The position numbers and the translations under genes were made by a program. From NCBI GenBank assembly GCA_900548265.1, contig URKG01000004.1, forward strand, positions 60,452 through 124,451: a stretch of DNA of 64,000 nucleotides, written 5' to 3'. Positions 23,839 through 33,487 of the stretch are shown here, one piece after another (within the stretch, counting starts at the first letter, position 1; every line of letters begins with the position of its first letter). The notes below the pieces were generated by a model. The model worked only from the letters and a program-made list of their open reading frames with translations, did no database searches and was not told the DNA's origin. The DNA comes from an uncultured Collinsella sp. (GTDB lineage Bacteria; Actinomycetota; Coriobacteriia; Coriobacteriales; Coriobacteriaceae).

Positions 23839-26375
23839 CGACGAGAACGCTTGCGCAAGACGAGAGCAATGCCAAGCACTGCGGCAGCTGCAACCAGCAA
23901 TCCCAAGACCAGCGTGAGGGTCGAGTCGCCAGCGCGAGGCAGCAAGCCGTCCTTCGGAGTCTTCTTAGCGGTCGTCGTGACGGTGGTCGTGGTGCCGCTC
24001 GACTGGTCGTTGCCGCCCGTCTGGCCGCCACCAGGCTGGCCGCCACCAGGCTGATCGCCACCACCCGGCTGCGAGGGGTCCGTGGGCTCCGTCGGATCCG
24101 GAGTACCGGGATCAACCGGATTCTCCGAATTCTCCTTGCGCTGGATCCAGACCTGGCAACCATAGAACGGGTTGGCGGTACCAAGGCACAGACCCTGGTT
24201 GGTCACCGCAAAGGTGCGCAGACCATGGTTATACGGATCGTTAAAGCCATTGGTCGTCAGCGTCGTAAAGTTCACGCCGTCCTCGGTCACATACATATCA
24301 AAGCCGCGCTCAGCATCGTGCAGGTAATGCATGCATGCGAGCACACTCTGCAACTTCTTGAGGTTCTCCTCGCTCAGCAGCTTATCGAGCGCATCCTGAA
24401 TATCGCTCGGCAACTCGGTGCCATAGGCATCCTCGTACTGCTGCTTCAGGCTCTCATAGCTATCGAGCATGTCCTGATACTGATCGGCAAAGGACTTGAA
24501 GTACGCAATCTCGCTATCGATTTTCTGAACATAAGCAGCGTCGTCTTCAACGTCCGTGGACATCGTCGCGCCCTGATTGCAAAGATCGCCCGCAGCCTCA
24601 TCTAACGCATCGCTCAGATCGCCAAAGCCCTTAGCAACCTCAGTCTTCTCGTCATCGACATCGGCAGCCTCCTTCGAATCATCGACATCGGCGGCTTCGT
24701 TCGAATCATCGTCCGTAAGCTTGTCCACGGGAACGATGGGGGCATCGGGCGATTTCTTGTCGAGCAGGTGATCGAGCAGGTCCCTAAGGCGCTGAACCTG
24801 AGAGTCCCACTCCTCGGGCGTCATATCGATAATGTCGCCATTGGAGAACTGGCCGATCGGCTCAAGCAGGCTCGCGGTATCAAAGGTACCGATATACAGC
24901 TTGCCGTCGAACTTCTGCATGCGCCAAATGTACTGGTTCTCGTTTCGGCCAAAGCCCGAAGTCAGGCCGGAAATACCGCCCTCGGGGAACATATCGGTGC
25001 GATCGCCAACGACGAGCTCCATGTTCTCGTCCTTGTCCATGCGATAGATGTTGACCGACTGCTCAAGATTGGCATTCACAAACGAGCAGTCAACGCCGCC
25101 CATGCTGCTCTTGCCGCCCTCTTCGGTGCTGGACTTGTTGAACAGGATGCGCTCGAGAGCAATCTCCTCGTCGTTGTATTCACCGATATAGAGGTAGTCG
25201 TTGTAGACGATGAGGTTGGCAGCACCAGAACGGGTGCGGGCAGGATCAATGCCAAAGCAGTACTTTGCACCGTCCGTCTTCTGATCGCCAACAATGGGAG
25301 TCCACGAATAGCTGCCGTCGGCATTCTTGTCGCCACGAACCATGGCAAACGACTGCATGGAGTTATCATCGGGAGCGTTCTCGGGCGTACCGGTGCAAAT
25401 GGTCGCATAGAGATGGCCATTGTACGAGACCATATCCCAAATGGCGCCGCCGTAGATGCTGTCCTGATAGCGAATCGCCGGATAGTTAAACAACGTGTCC
25501 GAGTTAGCAATCTCGATGAAGCTGTCCTGGCCCTTCGACGGGTCAGGCGACGTCAGGATTGTCGACACAAACTTACCGGCCGCGTCTTTACCCACATTAC
25601 TGATGACGAGCTGGCCATCATGGACGCACATGCCGCGGATACCGGTAGAAATGCCCTGCTTGTAGGCAGCACCGTAATCCTGCATGCTCGAAAGGCCCTG
25701 ATAGACAACTTTGTACTCATCCGTCTTAGGATCAATCTCATATACAGCAGGCAGGCCGCCTTTGCCGCCATTGGTCCTGACGCTGCCGCAGAAATAGAGC
25801 TTACCCTTATAGCTCACGGCATTGCGGAACAAAGGAGCGACGCCGTTGAGCGATTCAGAGAGTAGCAGCTTGGTCTCACCGGTCTTGGTATTGATCTTGA
25901 CCAAGATGCCGCCGCTGTCCTTGTCGGCCGTGCCGTCCTCCTTCTGCTGTCCATAGAAGAAGGTACCGTTAAACATGGCCTCCAGCGTCAGGCGCATGGT
26001 TTCGACATCAAAGGAATCGCCCAGCGTGCTGTTCATGAGCGTCAGCGTGTTGCCCATCGCCGCATAGCAGGTGCCCACATAAAGCCAGTCACCATAGCTC
26101 GCAGCCGCCCAAGTGTAGCTCTGGCCGCGATCGCCTTCGTTGTTGGCCGTATTACCATCGGCGCCCGGAACGGCAACGGCACCGTTACCCTGGTAGTCGA
26201 CGATGCCATCCGGCTGCGACGTTCCTACCGTAGGATGCGAGAGCTTCTCAAAGGAATACCCATTTCCCGCATTGTAGGTAACGGCACCCGATGCGTCTTC
26301 GGCGTGCGCCGGCAGCGGCGATACCAAGATAGCGGCAAGCGCTGCCACCAAGCCAAGTGTTCCCACTCGCCTCAT
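23835..26375 (-). CDS. Large cell-wall-anchored protein, beta-propeller-like, with LPRAG sorting signal
   Basis: 846 aa. Signal peptide at residues 1-25 (LAAILVSPLPAHA). Residues about 50-530 contain repeated blade-like units with YGDWLYVGT, YKGKLYFCG, YNGHLYATI, YNDYLYIGE and FDGKLYIGT, typical of a propeller. An acidic and helical region (about 540-690) with repeated AADVDD separates this from a final blade (GLRTFAVTNQGLCLGTAN). Then come a Pro/Gly-rich stalk, LPRAGD (an LPxTG-like sortase motif), a hydrophobic helix and RKRSRR. It would be covalently attached to the wall by a sortase encoded elsewhere. The ligand is unknown. A glycan-binding or degrading role is possible but not shown. Confidence 0.85.
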   Translation of the reverse strand: MRRVGTLGLVAALAAILVSPLPAHAEDASGAVTYNAGNGYSFEKLSHPTVGTSQPDGIVDYQGNGAVAVPGADGNTANNEGDRGQSYTWAAASYGDWLYVGTCYAAMGNTLTLMNSTLGDSFDVETMRLTLEAMFNGTFFYGQQKEDGTADKDSGGILVKINTKTGETKLLLSESLNGVAPLFRNAVSYKGKLYFCGSVRTNGGKGGLPAVYEIDPKTDEYKVVYQGLSSMQDYGAAYKQGISTGIRGMCVHDGQLVISNVGKDAAGKFVSTILTSPDPSKGQDSFIEIANSDTLFNYPAIRYQDSIYGGAIWDMVSYNGHLYATICTGTPENAPDDNSMQSFAMVRGDKNADGSYSWTPIVGDQKTDGAKYCFGIDPARTRSGAANLIVYNDYLYIGEYNDEEIALERILFNKSSTEEGGKSSMGGVDCSFVNANLEQSVNIYRMDKDENMELVVGDRTDMFPEGGISGLTSGFGRNENQYIWRMQKFDGKLYIGTFDTASLLEPIGQFSNGDIIDMTPEEWDSQVQRLRDLLDHLLDKKSPDAPIVPVDKLTDDDSNEAADVDDSKEAADVDDEKTEVAKGFGDLSDALDEAAGDLCNQGATMSTDVEDDAAYVQKIDSEIAYFKSFADQYQDMLDSYESLKQQYEDAYGTELPSDIQDALDKLLSEENLKKLQSVLACMHYLHDAERGFDMYVTEDGVNFTTLTTNGFNDPYNHGLRTFAVTNQGLCLGTANPFYGCQVWIQRKENSENPVDPGTPDPTEPTDPSQPGGGDQPGGGQPGGGQTGGNDQSSGTTTTVTTTAKKTPKDGLLPRAGDSTLTLVLGLLVAAAAVLGIALVLRKRSRR

Positions 26376-26647
26376 AAGGTTATAGCCTCCCCTGTCCTAA
26401 AGCCCAGTTTTAGCATTCTTCATTTCTGTCCACGGTTAATTGCAATCTGAGCACAGCAATAATCAGTGTATAAATATACACCTGTAATTTTTTGAACGGG
26501 TTCATAGATGCTCGATTGGTAGCGAATTCCGCGCAAACCGTCACCAAACTCCACTTTTGCCGCATCTAAAGGTTATTTTTGCGCAAATTTTTGGATGCCG
26601 ATAGTCGCAATGGGCAGGAGGCTGGTACCCACCGGAGAGGGCAACGC
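26376..26647. other. Intergenic region upstream of the propeller surface protein
   Basis: AT-rich 272 bases with the leader of the minus-strand surface protein gene and the 26466-26481 palindrome. Between about 26500 and 26640 I see no gene, no strong hairpin and no clear terminator for the HMA gene. Confidence 0.5.
26466..26481. promoter_or_regulatory. 16-base AT-rich palindrome in the surface-protein promoter region
   Basis: GTGTATA-AA-TATACAC, with perfect 7-base arms, lies about 90 bases upstream of the propeller-protein start. It could be an operator. Confidence 0.45.
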
Positions 26648-27031
26648 CTACATTTTCATAACGTAATAGCCCGCACCCCTCACCGCCGTCTCGAGTGTGT
26701 CGCGATCAACCGGGCGCTTCGAGCGTACGCGTGCCGTGTGATCCGCATACGTTACCGTTGCCCACACGCCGTCAAGCGTATTGAGGGCATTCGTCACATT
26801 CTGAGCGCAGCCGTCGCAGCTCATGCCGCCGATAAGCAGCTCATCGCTATAGGGATAGTGCGACGCATCGGTATCCACCACAACAACCTTTTTGGCCTTC
26901 TTGCCGCTCGCGCCATCGCTGCAACAACTCTTCCCGTGTGTCGAAGCGGCAATGCGACGCAGTCCAAAAAACATGCCGACGGCAATGACGGCCAGCACGA
27001 TGAGATTCGCAGGGTTGAGCAAGTCACTCAT
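26648..27031 (-). CDS. Membrane-anchored heavy-metal-associated (HMA) domain protein
   Basis: 127 aa. One N-terminal membrane helix (LIVLAVIAVGMFFGLR) is followed by a Cys pair in GKSCCSDG and a C-terminal HMA domain with the metal loop GGMSCDGCAQNV (MxCxxC). It probably binds Cu(I) on the cytosolic face. I chose the ATG at 27031 with AAAGGGG upstream. A TTG five codons earlier is the alternative. A CsoR-like operator precedes it, which supports copper control. No P-type ATPase is adjacent. Confidence 0.83.
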   Translation of the reverse strand: MSDLLNPANLIVLAVIAVGMFFGLRRIAASTHGKSCCSDGASGKKAKKVVVVDTDASHYPYSDELLIGGMSCDGCAQNVTNALNTLDGVWATVTYADHTARVRSKRPVDRDTLETAVRGAGYYVMKM

Positions 27032-27060
27032 GCGCTCCCCTTTCAAGTAGCCCTATCTAG

Positions 27061-27077
27061 ATACCCCCATGGGGTGT
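27061..27077. promoter_or_regulatory. CsoR-like copper operator
   Basis: ATACCCCCATGGGGTGT: C/G-tract palindrome of the kind bound by the copper sensor CsoR, 30 bases upstream of the HMA gene and between divergent genes. Confidence 0.55.
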
Positions 27078-27205
27078 CCCCATCTTAACCCAAAATCATG
27101 TCGGTTCGGTCAATTAGTTTCCCTACTCAAACTTTTTTGTTGACCATGGCTTACTTTCGTGTATAAGTTTTCCTAGGCTAACAGTTTAGATCCGTAAGGA
27201 GCGCC

Positions 27206-27910
27206 GTGACCCGAACCATAGACATTCCAACGTTTCAGGCAGCGGTCGTGCGCAACTGCTCTCCCACGCTCGCGGGCATCAAGCCGGCATCGCTCTTTAC
27301 CTATCCAGGCACCTACGCCCACGGGGACAGCTCGACCGCAACCGAAGCCATCGCAGAACGCCGAGCACGCCTGCTCAACGTTATCGCCCAGTGCAACCGC
27401 GAGCTTGACCCGCTCGGCATCCACCTGAGTGTTTTGGTCTGGCGGCCCTGCGGAGCGCTCATCTATGTGTACCGCCCTGCGGACCTCATGCGATACCTCT
27501 CCGACCCCCGCGCCGCGACGGCGCTTGTCGCCGAAGGCTACGATGTCCACAACCTGCCTGCATCCCTGGTGCATCTCGCCGCGCGCATCACGCTGGCAAG
27601 CAGCAATGCCGCAGAAAGCGCCTATGACGGCAGTGTCTGCGCACTCGCGCGAAATAGGCACTGCGATACGGGGTGCATGTGCGAGTTCCCCCACGAAATT
27701 GGCTATTTTTTGGGCTATCCCTACGAAGATGTCCATCAGTTTATCGTCCAGCACGGCGAAAACTATAAGGTCTTTGGCGCCTGGAAGGTATACACGAACG
27801 TCGAACAGGCGCTCACGACCTTTGACTCCTATCGCGCATGCACGCAATACCTTACCTATATCTATCAACAGGGCTGCACCCTGGGACATCTTGTCCAGGC
27901 AACCCGATAG
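27206..27910 (+). CDS. DUF3793 family protein
   Basis: 234 aa. Recognisable family features: NCSPTLAGIKPASLF near the N-terminus, LVWRPCGALIYVYRP in the middle, and FPHEIGYFLGYPYEDVHQFI followed by a GAWKVY motif. There are no membrane helices. The GTG start at 27206 has AAGGAG just before it. The flavodoxin gene starts 46 bases after its stop. DUF3793 and flavodoxin genes often co-occur in anaerobes, which suggests a joint redox or iron-related job. No biochemical role is established to my knowledge. Confidence 0.82.
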   Translation: MTRTIDIPTFQAAVVRNCSPTLAGIKPASLFTYPGTYAHGDSSTATEAIAERRARLLNVIAQCNRELDPLGIHLSVLVWRPCGALIYVYRPADLMRYLSDPRAATALVAEGYDVHNLPASLVHLAARITLASSNAAESAYDGSVCALARNRHCDTGCMCEFPHEIGYFLGYPYEDVHQFIVQHGENYKVFGAWKVYTNVEQALTTFDSYRACTQYLTYIYQQGCTLGHLVQATR

Positions 27911-27956
27911 AGCATACAAAACGCGGCCGCACGCCGCACAACCGAAAGGAAAACAT

Positions 27957-28376
27957 ATGAGCAAGATCGCAGTCGTCTACTGGAGCGGTACAGGCAACAC
28001 CGAGGCCATGGCAAACTTCGTTGCCGAGGGCGCAACCGATGCCGGCGCCGAGGCAGAGGTCATCTCCTGCGCCGATTTCTCCGCAGACAAGGCCGCCAGC
28101 TATGACGCCATTGCCTTCGGCTGCCCCGCCATGGGCTCCGAGGAGCTTGAGTATGACGAGTTCCAGCCTATGTGGGACGAGGTCAAGGAGACCCTCGGCG
28201 ACAAGAAGGTCGTCCTCTTTGGCTCCTACTCGTGGGCCGAGGGCGAGTGGATGGACAACTGGAAGGCCGATGCCGACGAAGCGGGCGTCAACGTCGTCGA
28301 TTCCGTCATTTGCTACGATGCGCCCGACGATGAGGGCGAGGCGGCCTGCAAGGCTCTGGGAGCGGAGCTGGCATAA
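27957..28376 (+). CDS. Short-chain flavodoxin
   Basis: 139 aa. The FMN phosphate loop is YWSGTGNTEAMA at residues 7-18, the other FMN contacts GCPAMGSEELEYDEFQP and FGSYSWAEGEWMDNW. It carries electrons at low potential in the cytosol, in place of ferredoxin when iron is short or for specific partners. AAAGGA lies 7 bases before the ATG. It is co-transcribed with the DUF3793 gene. Confidence 0.93.
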   Translation: MSKIAVVYWSGTGNTEAMANFVAEGATDAGAEAEVISCADFSADKAASYDAIAFGCPAMGSEELEYDEFQPMWDEVKETLGDKKVVLFGSYSWAEGEWMDNWKADADEAGVNVVDSVICYDAPDDEGEAACKALGAELA

Positions 28377-28406
28377 ACCACCCATTGACACGACAGATGC
28401 AACGCA

Positions 28407-28441
28407 AACGGGCTCCGGGTCGTCTTGACCCGGAGCCCGTT
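28407..28441 (+). terminator. Terminator after the flavodoxin gene
   Basis: Perfect 15-bp stem (28407-28421 with 28427-28441) around a 5-base loop. Confidence 0.8.
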
Positions 28442-28515
28442 CATCTATAAAGCCACGACACGAACGGCACAACTCACCCGCGTATCAAACGACGGACGTT
28501 GCAGGCATCGAGTCG

Positions 28516-31500
28516 CTATGCGCTCTTACGGGAGCGCACAAACCACGCACCAATAGCCGCAAGGCACACGGTACCGAGAGCAACACCGGTAACAGCGACC
28601 GGATTAACGCCGCCTCGCCCATCCAAAGCACCCTTGCGTGATGCGGCAGCAGCGGACGTCGTTTTCGAACCGGAAGACTCGTCGGAGCCGGACTTCTTAT
28701 CGGACTCGCCCTTGTTGGCATCCACATTCTGCGAAGCAACAACTTCCTGCATTCCAGAACCGCCCTGCTTATCGCCGGAGCCATCGCCCCTCTGCGAACC
28801 GGTCGGCATGACCGCGGGCGTCGGATTCTTCGTCGGGACCGTAGGAACGGGCACCTCGGGCGTCACGGGTTTTATCGAGCCGCCCGGTTCGACGACACCG
28901 GCTTTTACGCCACCGATCTTGGACCAGCTCACACCGGACCCTGCGGACTTATAGGCCGAAAGGGCTCGTAAGGCCTGTACAGTCGCAAGCGCGTTGGCAT
29001 TGCCGGGCTTACCGTCGGATCCCATGGTATGGGCGTAGCCCTTGCCGTCGGCAACCTCGTAGGCGCAGATTGCGGCAATCAGGCTATTCGCACCCTTTGC
29101 AAAACCGTTCTTGGTATTTACGGGATCCTTGCCAAGAGCCACAAGAGCGAGCAACACCTGGGCATTAGACTCGACGGACCCAAAATCGCAAAGGCCGTTC
29201 ATCTGGCCCCTAAGGAAGCCGAGCGCATTGTCGACAGCAGATGCAACAGAAGGTTGGCCATTCGAGGCCGGGGCGACAGCACACGCGTCATCATCGACAT
29301 AGGGTGCAAGCGCCTGAAGTGCCATAGCGGTCATATCGACGTTGCTCGCACCGCCCGCATCGATGGTGAAACCGCCGTCGGGATTCTGGAACGAAAGCAG
29401 CGCGCAAACAAGCTGAGCACGCGTCCAAGAAGAGCCGGACGCACGCAACGCCTCATTCGAAATACCCGCCTCGTCAAGGGCAATCAGCGCATAGACCACG
29501 TTGTTCGCCGAAGCCACAAGATCTTCGTGAGAGCAAATGTCGTTAATGAGATTCACACCATCGAAAGAGGTGATATCCTCGCCAAGCGCGGTTAGCGCAA
29601 GCGCAACTCGCTCGCAATCAGTCACCTTGGCGGTGTTGCCCGACCACTCGGCCTTATGAACGGTAAGGGACTTCTTGTAATTCGCGATCAGTGCGTCGTC
29701 AATCTTGCGCCCCGACGTTGCGAAGGCGTAAATCTCCCATTCTTGACCATAGGTGTACGCATCGATCGTACGGTTGGCGTCAAAGTACTTGGCAGCGGAA
29801 AGGGTACCTTCGTCGGCCTTTGCCTCGTTATCCGGTGAGGCAACGATTCCGTCAACCGTAATCTCAAAGGAGATGGCCTGGGCACCGGCAGTCTGATCAA
29901 TCGGCGTACCGGTCACCGTATAGGTACCGGCCTTGTTCGCCGTCAGGACATAGGCGCCGCTCGCCACAAACAAGCCGTCGTCAGGAGCACCGTCAACGTG
30001 CTTCCAATCACCAAGAGCGCGTCGGTCGATACTCACGGCATCCGAGGCATCCCGACCTTCCTCGGTCGTCACACTCCATTTCATACCGGGCTCGGAAACG
30101 CTCCAGCCCTCGGCATCGTTCTCACCCGTATAACCCAGGTTGAGTTCGACGGTCTTACCGGCCTTAACGGACGCGGGGACATTCGTGATTGTCACCGATT
30201 TCAGTGGGTTCCGGTAAGCGTAGATAACTTCTCGCTTACCCGAGGAGATGACGCTGCCGTCCTGGTTTTCGACCGTCGCCTCAAACGTTGTCTTACCGGC
30301 CTTATACGGCGTAAAGCCAATCTCGCCACTCACAGTGTACTCGGCAACCGCAGAATCACTCGAGGTGACCGTGTAGCAAGCGCGATCACTCGCGTTTTCG
30401 GGTCCCACAACCGGCGCAGCCTTATCGGTCAGGAAGGCGCCTTTGGCAAGCGGATTGCGACCGTGCAGATAGACAGTCTCGCCGTCCTCGTTATAGCCAA
30501 GCGAGACGCTCGTCGCTGGCACATAGCTCGACGTGACCGTCACGCTCTTGGAGGCGATATCGAGATTTGCGCGTGAAGATACCCGAATCGTGGCCTCGCC
30601 CGGCTTCTTAAAATAAAAGCAGGCGGATCCGGGATTGGAGTAAAGTACGTTTGCAGGCGTGCCGACAAAGCGAAAACGCGCATAGGAAACAGGAGTGTAC
30701 TCGCCCTCGGCGGCATCGGTGTAATGAACACGGACTTCGAGATTCTTGACCTCGGAACCCGCAACCGCAATAGTGCCGCCCGTCACGTTTGCGCCGTTAT
30801 ACCAAATCTGAAAATCATCGATCGGTTTGGACACTGCCTTGACCACAACGGTCGCGACGTTCTCGGTAGTGCCGTCGTCCTTGTGGAGTGTGGCGGTTAC
30901 CGTACCTACGGCGTCGTTATACACGTGCAGCAGGCCCGTTTCCTCGTTAACGGCGATATCACCCCTGTTGGCATCTGGGGTACCCCAGGTCACCTTGGCA
31001 TCCTTGGGCAGGCCATCGAGCTCAAGCGTGCCCGAAACGCAGGCGGCACCGTTCTCGCCCACCACAACGTCGTCGGGAGACGGGCAGAGCACACCATCGG
31101 CAGCAGTTACGGTCTTGCCGGTACGGGCAGACGTGAACTTCACCTCGTACTTATTGCTTGCAGTAGGGCTCTCAGAAGACTCGTGGTCTAGATTCTCACC
31201 GAAGTGCGGAAAGCCATCAGACCCCATACCCCACACGCTACCGTTTTCACCACGATTGACGTTGAGATTTTCGACAAAGGTCGCCGTCTTCATGTCATCG
31301 GTATCGACAGCATAGGAGTTAACGAGCGCGTCCGTGGGAAAGACAACCTTGTTGGTAAGGCCCTCCTGCCAGTACGTATTGATGAGCTGTCCGGAGTCGT
31401 AGCTCGCAAAGAGCACGCCGCCGGTCGAAGCGGCGGTGGACATGCAATTGGAGATCACGCCGCCCTTGAGCGTACGGCCAAAGCCAGCAACGCCCTTACC

Positions 31501-33045
31501 TGTAACGGACGTGGAGCAATTAATGACAGAGCCCTTTACCTGATTGCCAAGCGGACCAAACGACTTGCCGTCCATGGCCTGTTTGAGCTCACCGGCAAAA
31601 GAGACATTCTGGATGACGCCGGTGGAGCCAACGCTCTCAAACAGAGACTTAACGCCTCCCTTGTTGTCAAAGGTAATAGTGTGACCCTGTCCGTCAAACG
31701 CGCAATTGAGCTCGCCTGTGGGTCCGAAGAACCATTCGTCATCAATCACAATGTCGCTATCGAGCACATAGTAGTTGCTCGCATCCTTGACGTTCATATA
31801 CATGAAGTCATCCTGCGACGAGATGTGCTTGACGCTCTCCGGCTGGGCGACGGGAGCCGTCGGTTTCTTTTTCTCAAGCGCATCCGAGGCATCCTTGAGC
31901 GTCTTGACCGCCGCATTTACATCGGACTGAGATGCATCGTCGTTATCGTTGACGATTTTGGCTTCCGCAAGAGCAGCGGCAAAGGCGGACCAGGAATCCG
32001 TTGTGTAGTCTGACTCGTTGAGCGCCTCGGCGGCCGTGATAGCCGCGACGAGCGCGTCCTTATTGACAACGACGGGGGCAGAGCCGCTCACAAGCAAGGG
32101 CAGGCCACCATTGGACACCCAGGAAAAGCCAGTCGACGGCGCATCGGTATTGAGCACGTCGAGTGATTCAGCAGAAGAGAGGTCGGCGGCTTTAGCCGCG
32201 TTTCCCTTGTTAAAGCCGCTAGGGTTGTTCATCTCGGCAGGCGAAAAACCTACGGTATATAGGCAGTTCAACAGTGATCCGGCCTGAGCCTCACCGACCA
32301 GGCCACCGTTCATCTCAACGCCTGAGCCGGCAAAATAGGAATTGACGATCTTTCCGGACGTCATACCGCCGACCAGGCCACCGGCACAGCCCATCCAGCC
32401 GCTAAGGTTCACGCTTGCCGTGGACCAGCACATCTGGATGGTGCCAGAAAGTTTCATGGCAATGGAGCCCACATTGTCGGTGCTCGAGACCGAGCCTGTC
32501 ACGCCCAGGTTCTGAATCGAGCCGGCCACATTATTCGCAACGGCCTTGCCGTTAATGGTGACCGTGTGGCCCTGGCCATCCAGGGTGCCGTCAACGGTCT
32601 CGATCTGCTGGTCAGCGCCCATCGAAATATTCGCGCCGAGCTTGACGGTCGCACCCGCCTCAATGGTCTCAGGCATATCGGCCGCATCGTTGACGATCAC
32701 CGTCTCGCCCGAGTGCACTACCTTGGCGAAAGAACCCGCTTCTTCGACCTGTGCAGCCGGTACCGTTTCCTCGGACGCAATAGACTGCACGGCAACACCG
32801 GAGCTTTCCTGCTCCTGCGTGCTGCCGTCATCTGCCATGCCGGTTTCAGCGTCGGCAGAAGGCTCATCTTCATCAGGCCTGCCCTGCCCAGCATCGCCCG
32901 CCGCGGTGACCTGATCGGCCGCCGCGGCTACGCCCGTGCTCACCTCCTCGGCAAACGCAGTCATTCCCGTGCTCGAACTGGCAAAGATAAACGCCATGAG
33001 CACGACGAGGAATTTCCTCATACCTGTTCGGATGTTGTTGAGCAT
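28516..33045 (-). CDS. Very large surface protein with alpha-toroid domain under cobalamin riboswitch control
   Basis: 1509 aa. Signal peptide at residues 1-33 (FLVVLMAFIFASSSTGMTAFA). Beta-rich regions at about 130-300 and 410-605 hold GLUG-like units (DGTLDGQGHTVTINGK, AFDGQGHTITFDNK). A FIVAR-like helical domain lies between them (about 325-392). Ig-like segments follow (about 670-1080). Residues about 1095-1370 form an alpha/alpha toroid of the prenyltransferase/terpenoid-cyclase type (LVCALLSFQNPDGGFTID, NVDMTAMALQALAPY). A low-complexity stalk, a C-terminal helix and RSRK end it. Human intrinsic factor and transcobalamin use the same toroid fold. With the riboswitch upstream, corrinoid binding at the surface is the likely role. 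No LPxTG motif is visible. Start ATG at 33045. Confidence 0.85.
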   Translation of the reverse strand: MLNNIRTGMRKFLVVLMAFIFASSSTGMTAFAEEVSTGVAAAADQVTAAGDAGQGRPDEDEPSADAETGMADDGSTQEQESSGVAVQSIASEETVPAAQVEEAGSFAKVVHSGETVIVNDAADMPETIEAGATVKLGANISMGADQQIETVDGTLDGQGHTVTINGKAVANNVAGSIQNLGVTGSVSSTDNVGSIAMKLSGTIQMCWSTASVNLSGWMGCAGGLVGGMTSGKIVNSYFAGSGVEMNGGLVGEAQAGSLLNCLYTVGFSPAEMNNPSGFNKGNAAKAADLSSAESLDVLNTDAPSTGFSWVSNGGLPLLVSGSAPVVVNKDALVAAITAAEALNESDYTTDSWSAFAAALAEAKIVNDNDDASQSDVNAAVKTLKDASDALEKKKPTAPVAQPESVKHISSQDDFMYMNVKDASNYYVLDSDIVIDDEWFFGPTGELNCAFDGQGHTITFDNKGGVKSLFESVGSTGVIQNVSFAGELKQAMDGKSFGPLGNQVKGSVINCSTSVTGKGVAGFGRTLKGGVISNCMSTAASTGGVLFASYDSGQLINTYWQEGLTNKVVFPTDALVNSYAVDTDDMKTATFVENLNVNRGENGSVWGMGSDGFPHFGENLDHESSESPTASNKYEVKFTSARTGKTVTAADGVLCPSPDDVVVGENGAACVSGTLELDGLPKDAKVTWGTPDANRGDIAVNEETGLLHVYNDAVGTVTATLHKDDGTTENVATVVVKAVSKPIDDFQIWYNGANVTGGTIAVAGSEVKNLEVRVHYTDAAEGEYTPVSYARFRFVGTPANVLYSNPGSACFYFKKPGEATIRVSSRANLDIASKSVTVTSSYVPATSVSLGYNEDGETVYLHGRNPLAKGAFLTDKAAPVVGPENASDRACYTVTSSDSAVAEYTVSGEIGFTPYKAGKTTFEATVENQDGSVISSGKREVIYAYRNPLKSVTITNVPASVKAGKTVELNLGYTGENDAEGWSVSEPGMKWSVTTEEGRDASDAVSIDRRALGDWKHVDGAPDDGLFVASGAYVLTANKAGTYTVTGTPIDQTAGAQAISFEITVDGIVASPDNEAKADEGTLSAAKYFDANRTIDAYTYGQEWEIYAFATSGRKIDDALIANYKKSLTVHKAEWSGNTAKVTDCERVALALTALGEDITSFDGVNLINDICSHEDLVASANNVVYALIALDEAGISNEALRASGSSWTRAQLVCALLSFQNPDGGFTIDAGGASNVDMTAMALQALAPYVDDDACAVAPASNGQPSVASAVDNALGFLRGQMNGLCDFGSVESNAQVLLALVALGKDPVNTKNGFAKGANSLIAAICAYEVADGKGYAHTMGSDGKPGNANALATVQALRALSAYKSAGSGVSWSKIGGVKAGVVEPGGSIKPVTPEVPVPTVPTKNPTPAVMPTGSQRGDGSGDKQGGSGMQEVVASQNVDANKGESDKKSGSDESSGSKTTSAAAASRKGALDGRGGVNPVAVTGVALGTVCLAAIGAWFVRSRKSA

Positions 33046-33248
33046 CCTTTCCCCCTTGGTCTGGAAGATCACTACCCCTATAAGAATCGAGGCCGACCAT
33101 GTAAAGGGAAACGGGACACAGCAAAACGCCCGCACCTGACAGCATGCGGCAATGCCCCCGCATCGCATGCGGGATGCTTAGAGCAAATATGATGTCATCT
33201 TCTGCTCACCGGAATCCAGCGGTTCCCAAAAGACCCTCGACACGAGAA
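33046..33248 (-). other. Expression platform and leader between riboswitch and start codon
   Basis: About 200 bases with several GC-rich stems, notably a 7-bp CCCGCAT/ATGCGGG hairpin at about 33155-33171. A competing longer pairing ends in GCGGGCGTTTT near 33126. Such alternatives would suit a terminator switch. No gene seen. Confidence 0.5.
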
Positions 33249-33354
33249 GACCATAGGCAAGTAATCTGACTCGCGGGACAGCCCCGCACACAGTAACCGC
33301 CTTGCCTGGGATTCCCACCCAGTTCCCTTTTATGCGCCAAGCGCACCCATGGTC
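33249..33354 (-). promoter_or_regulatory. Cobalamin (B12) riboswitch aptamer
   Basis: On the minus strand: P1 GACCAT/ATGGTC (33349-33354 with 33249-33254), AAAAGGGAA, GGTGGGAATCC, then GGGGCTGTCCCGC followed by GAGTCAGATTAC and TTGCC. These are the conserved B12-box and core elements in the right order. It precedes the large toroid surface protein and would turn it off when cobalamin is plentiful. Confidence 0.88.
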
Positions 33355-33487
33355 CGGCTTCTTTTCAAACAGCATGTAATTGTATGGAAGACCAGACAAC
33401 GAGCGTCCGCCGATATCACGCACACATAATTCACCGAAAATGTGGTTAAAAGTCGGCCAGGGCAACGACGAGACCTTTATACGAAAT

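Noticed and set aside
33046..33248. A second riboswitch before the toroid protein
   Set aside because: The hairpins there lack any aptamer core and are better read as the expression platform of the cobalamin riboswitch.
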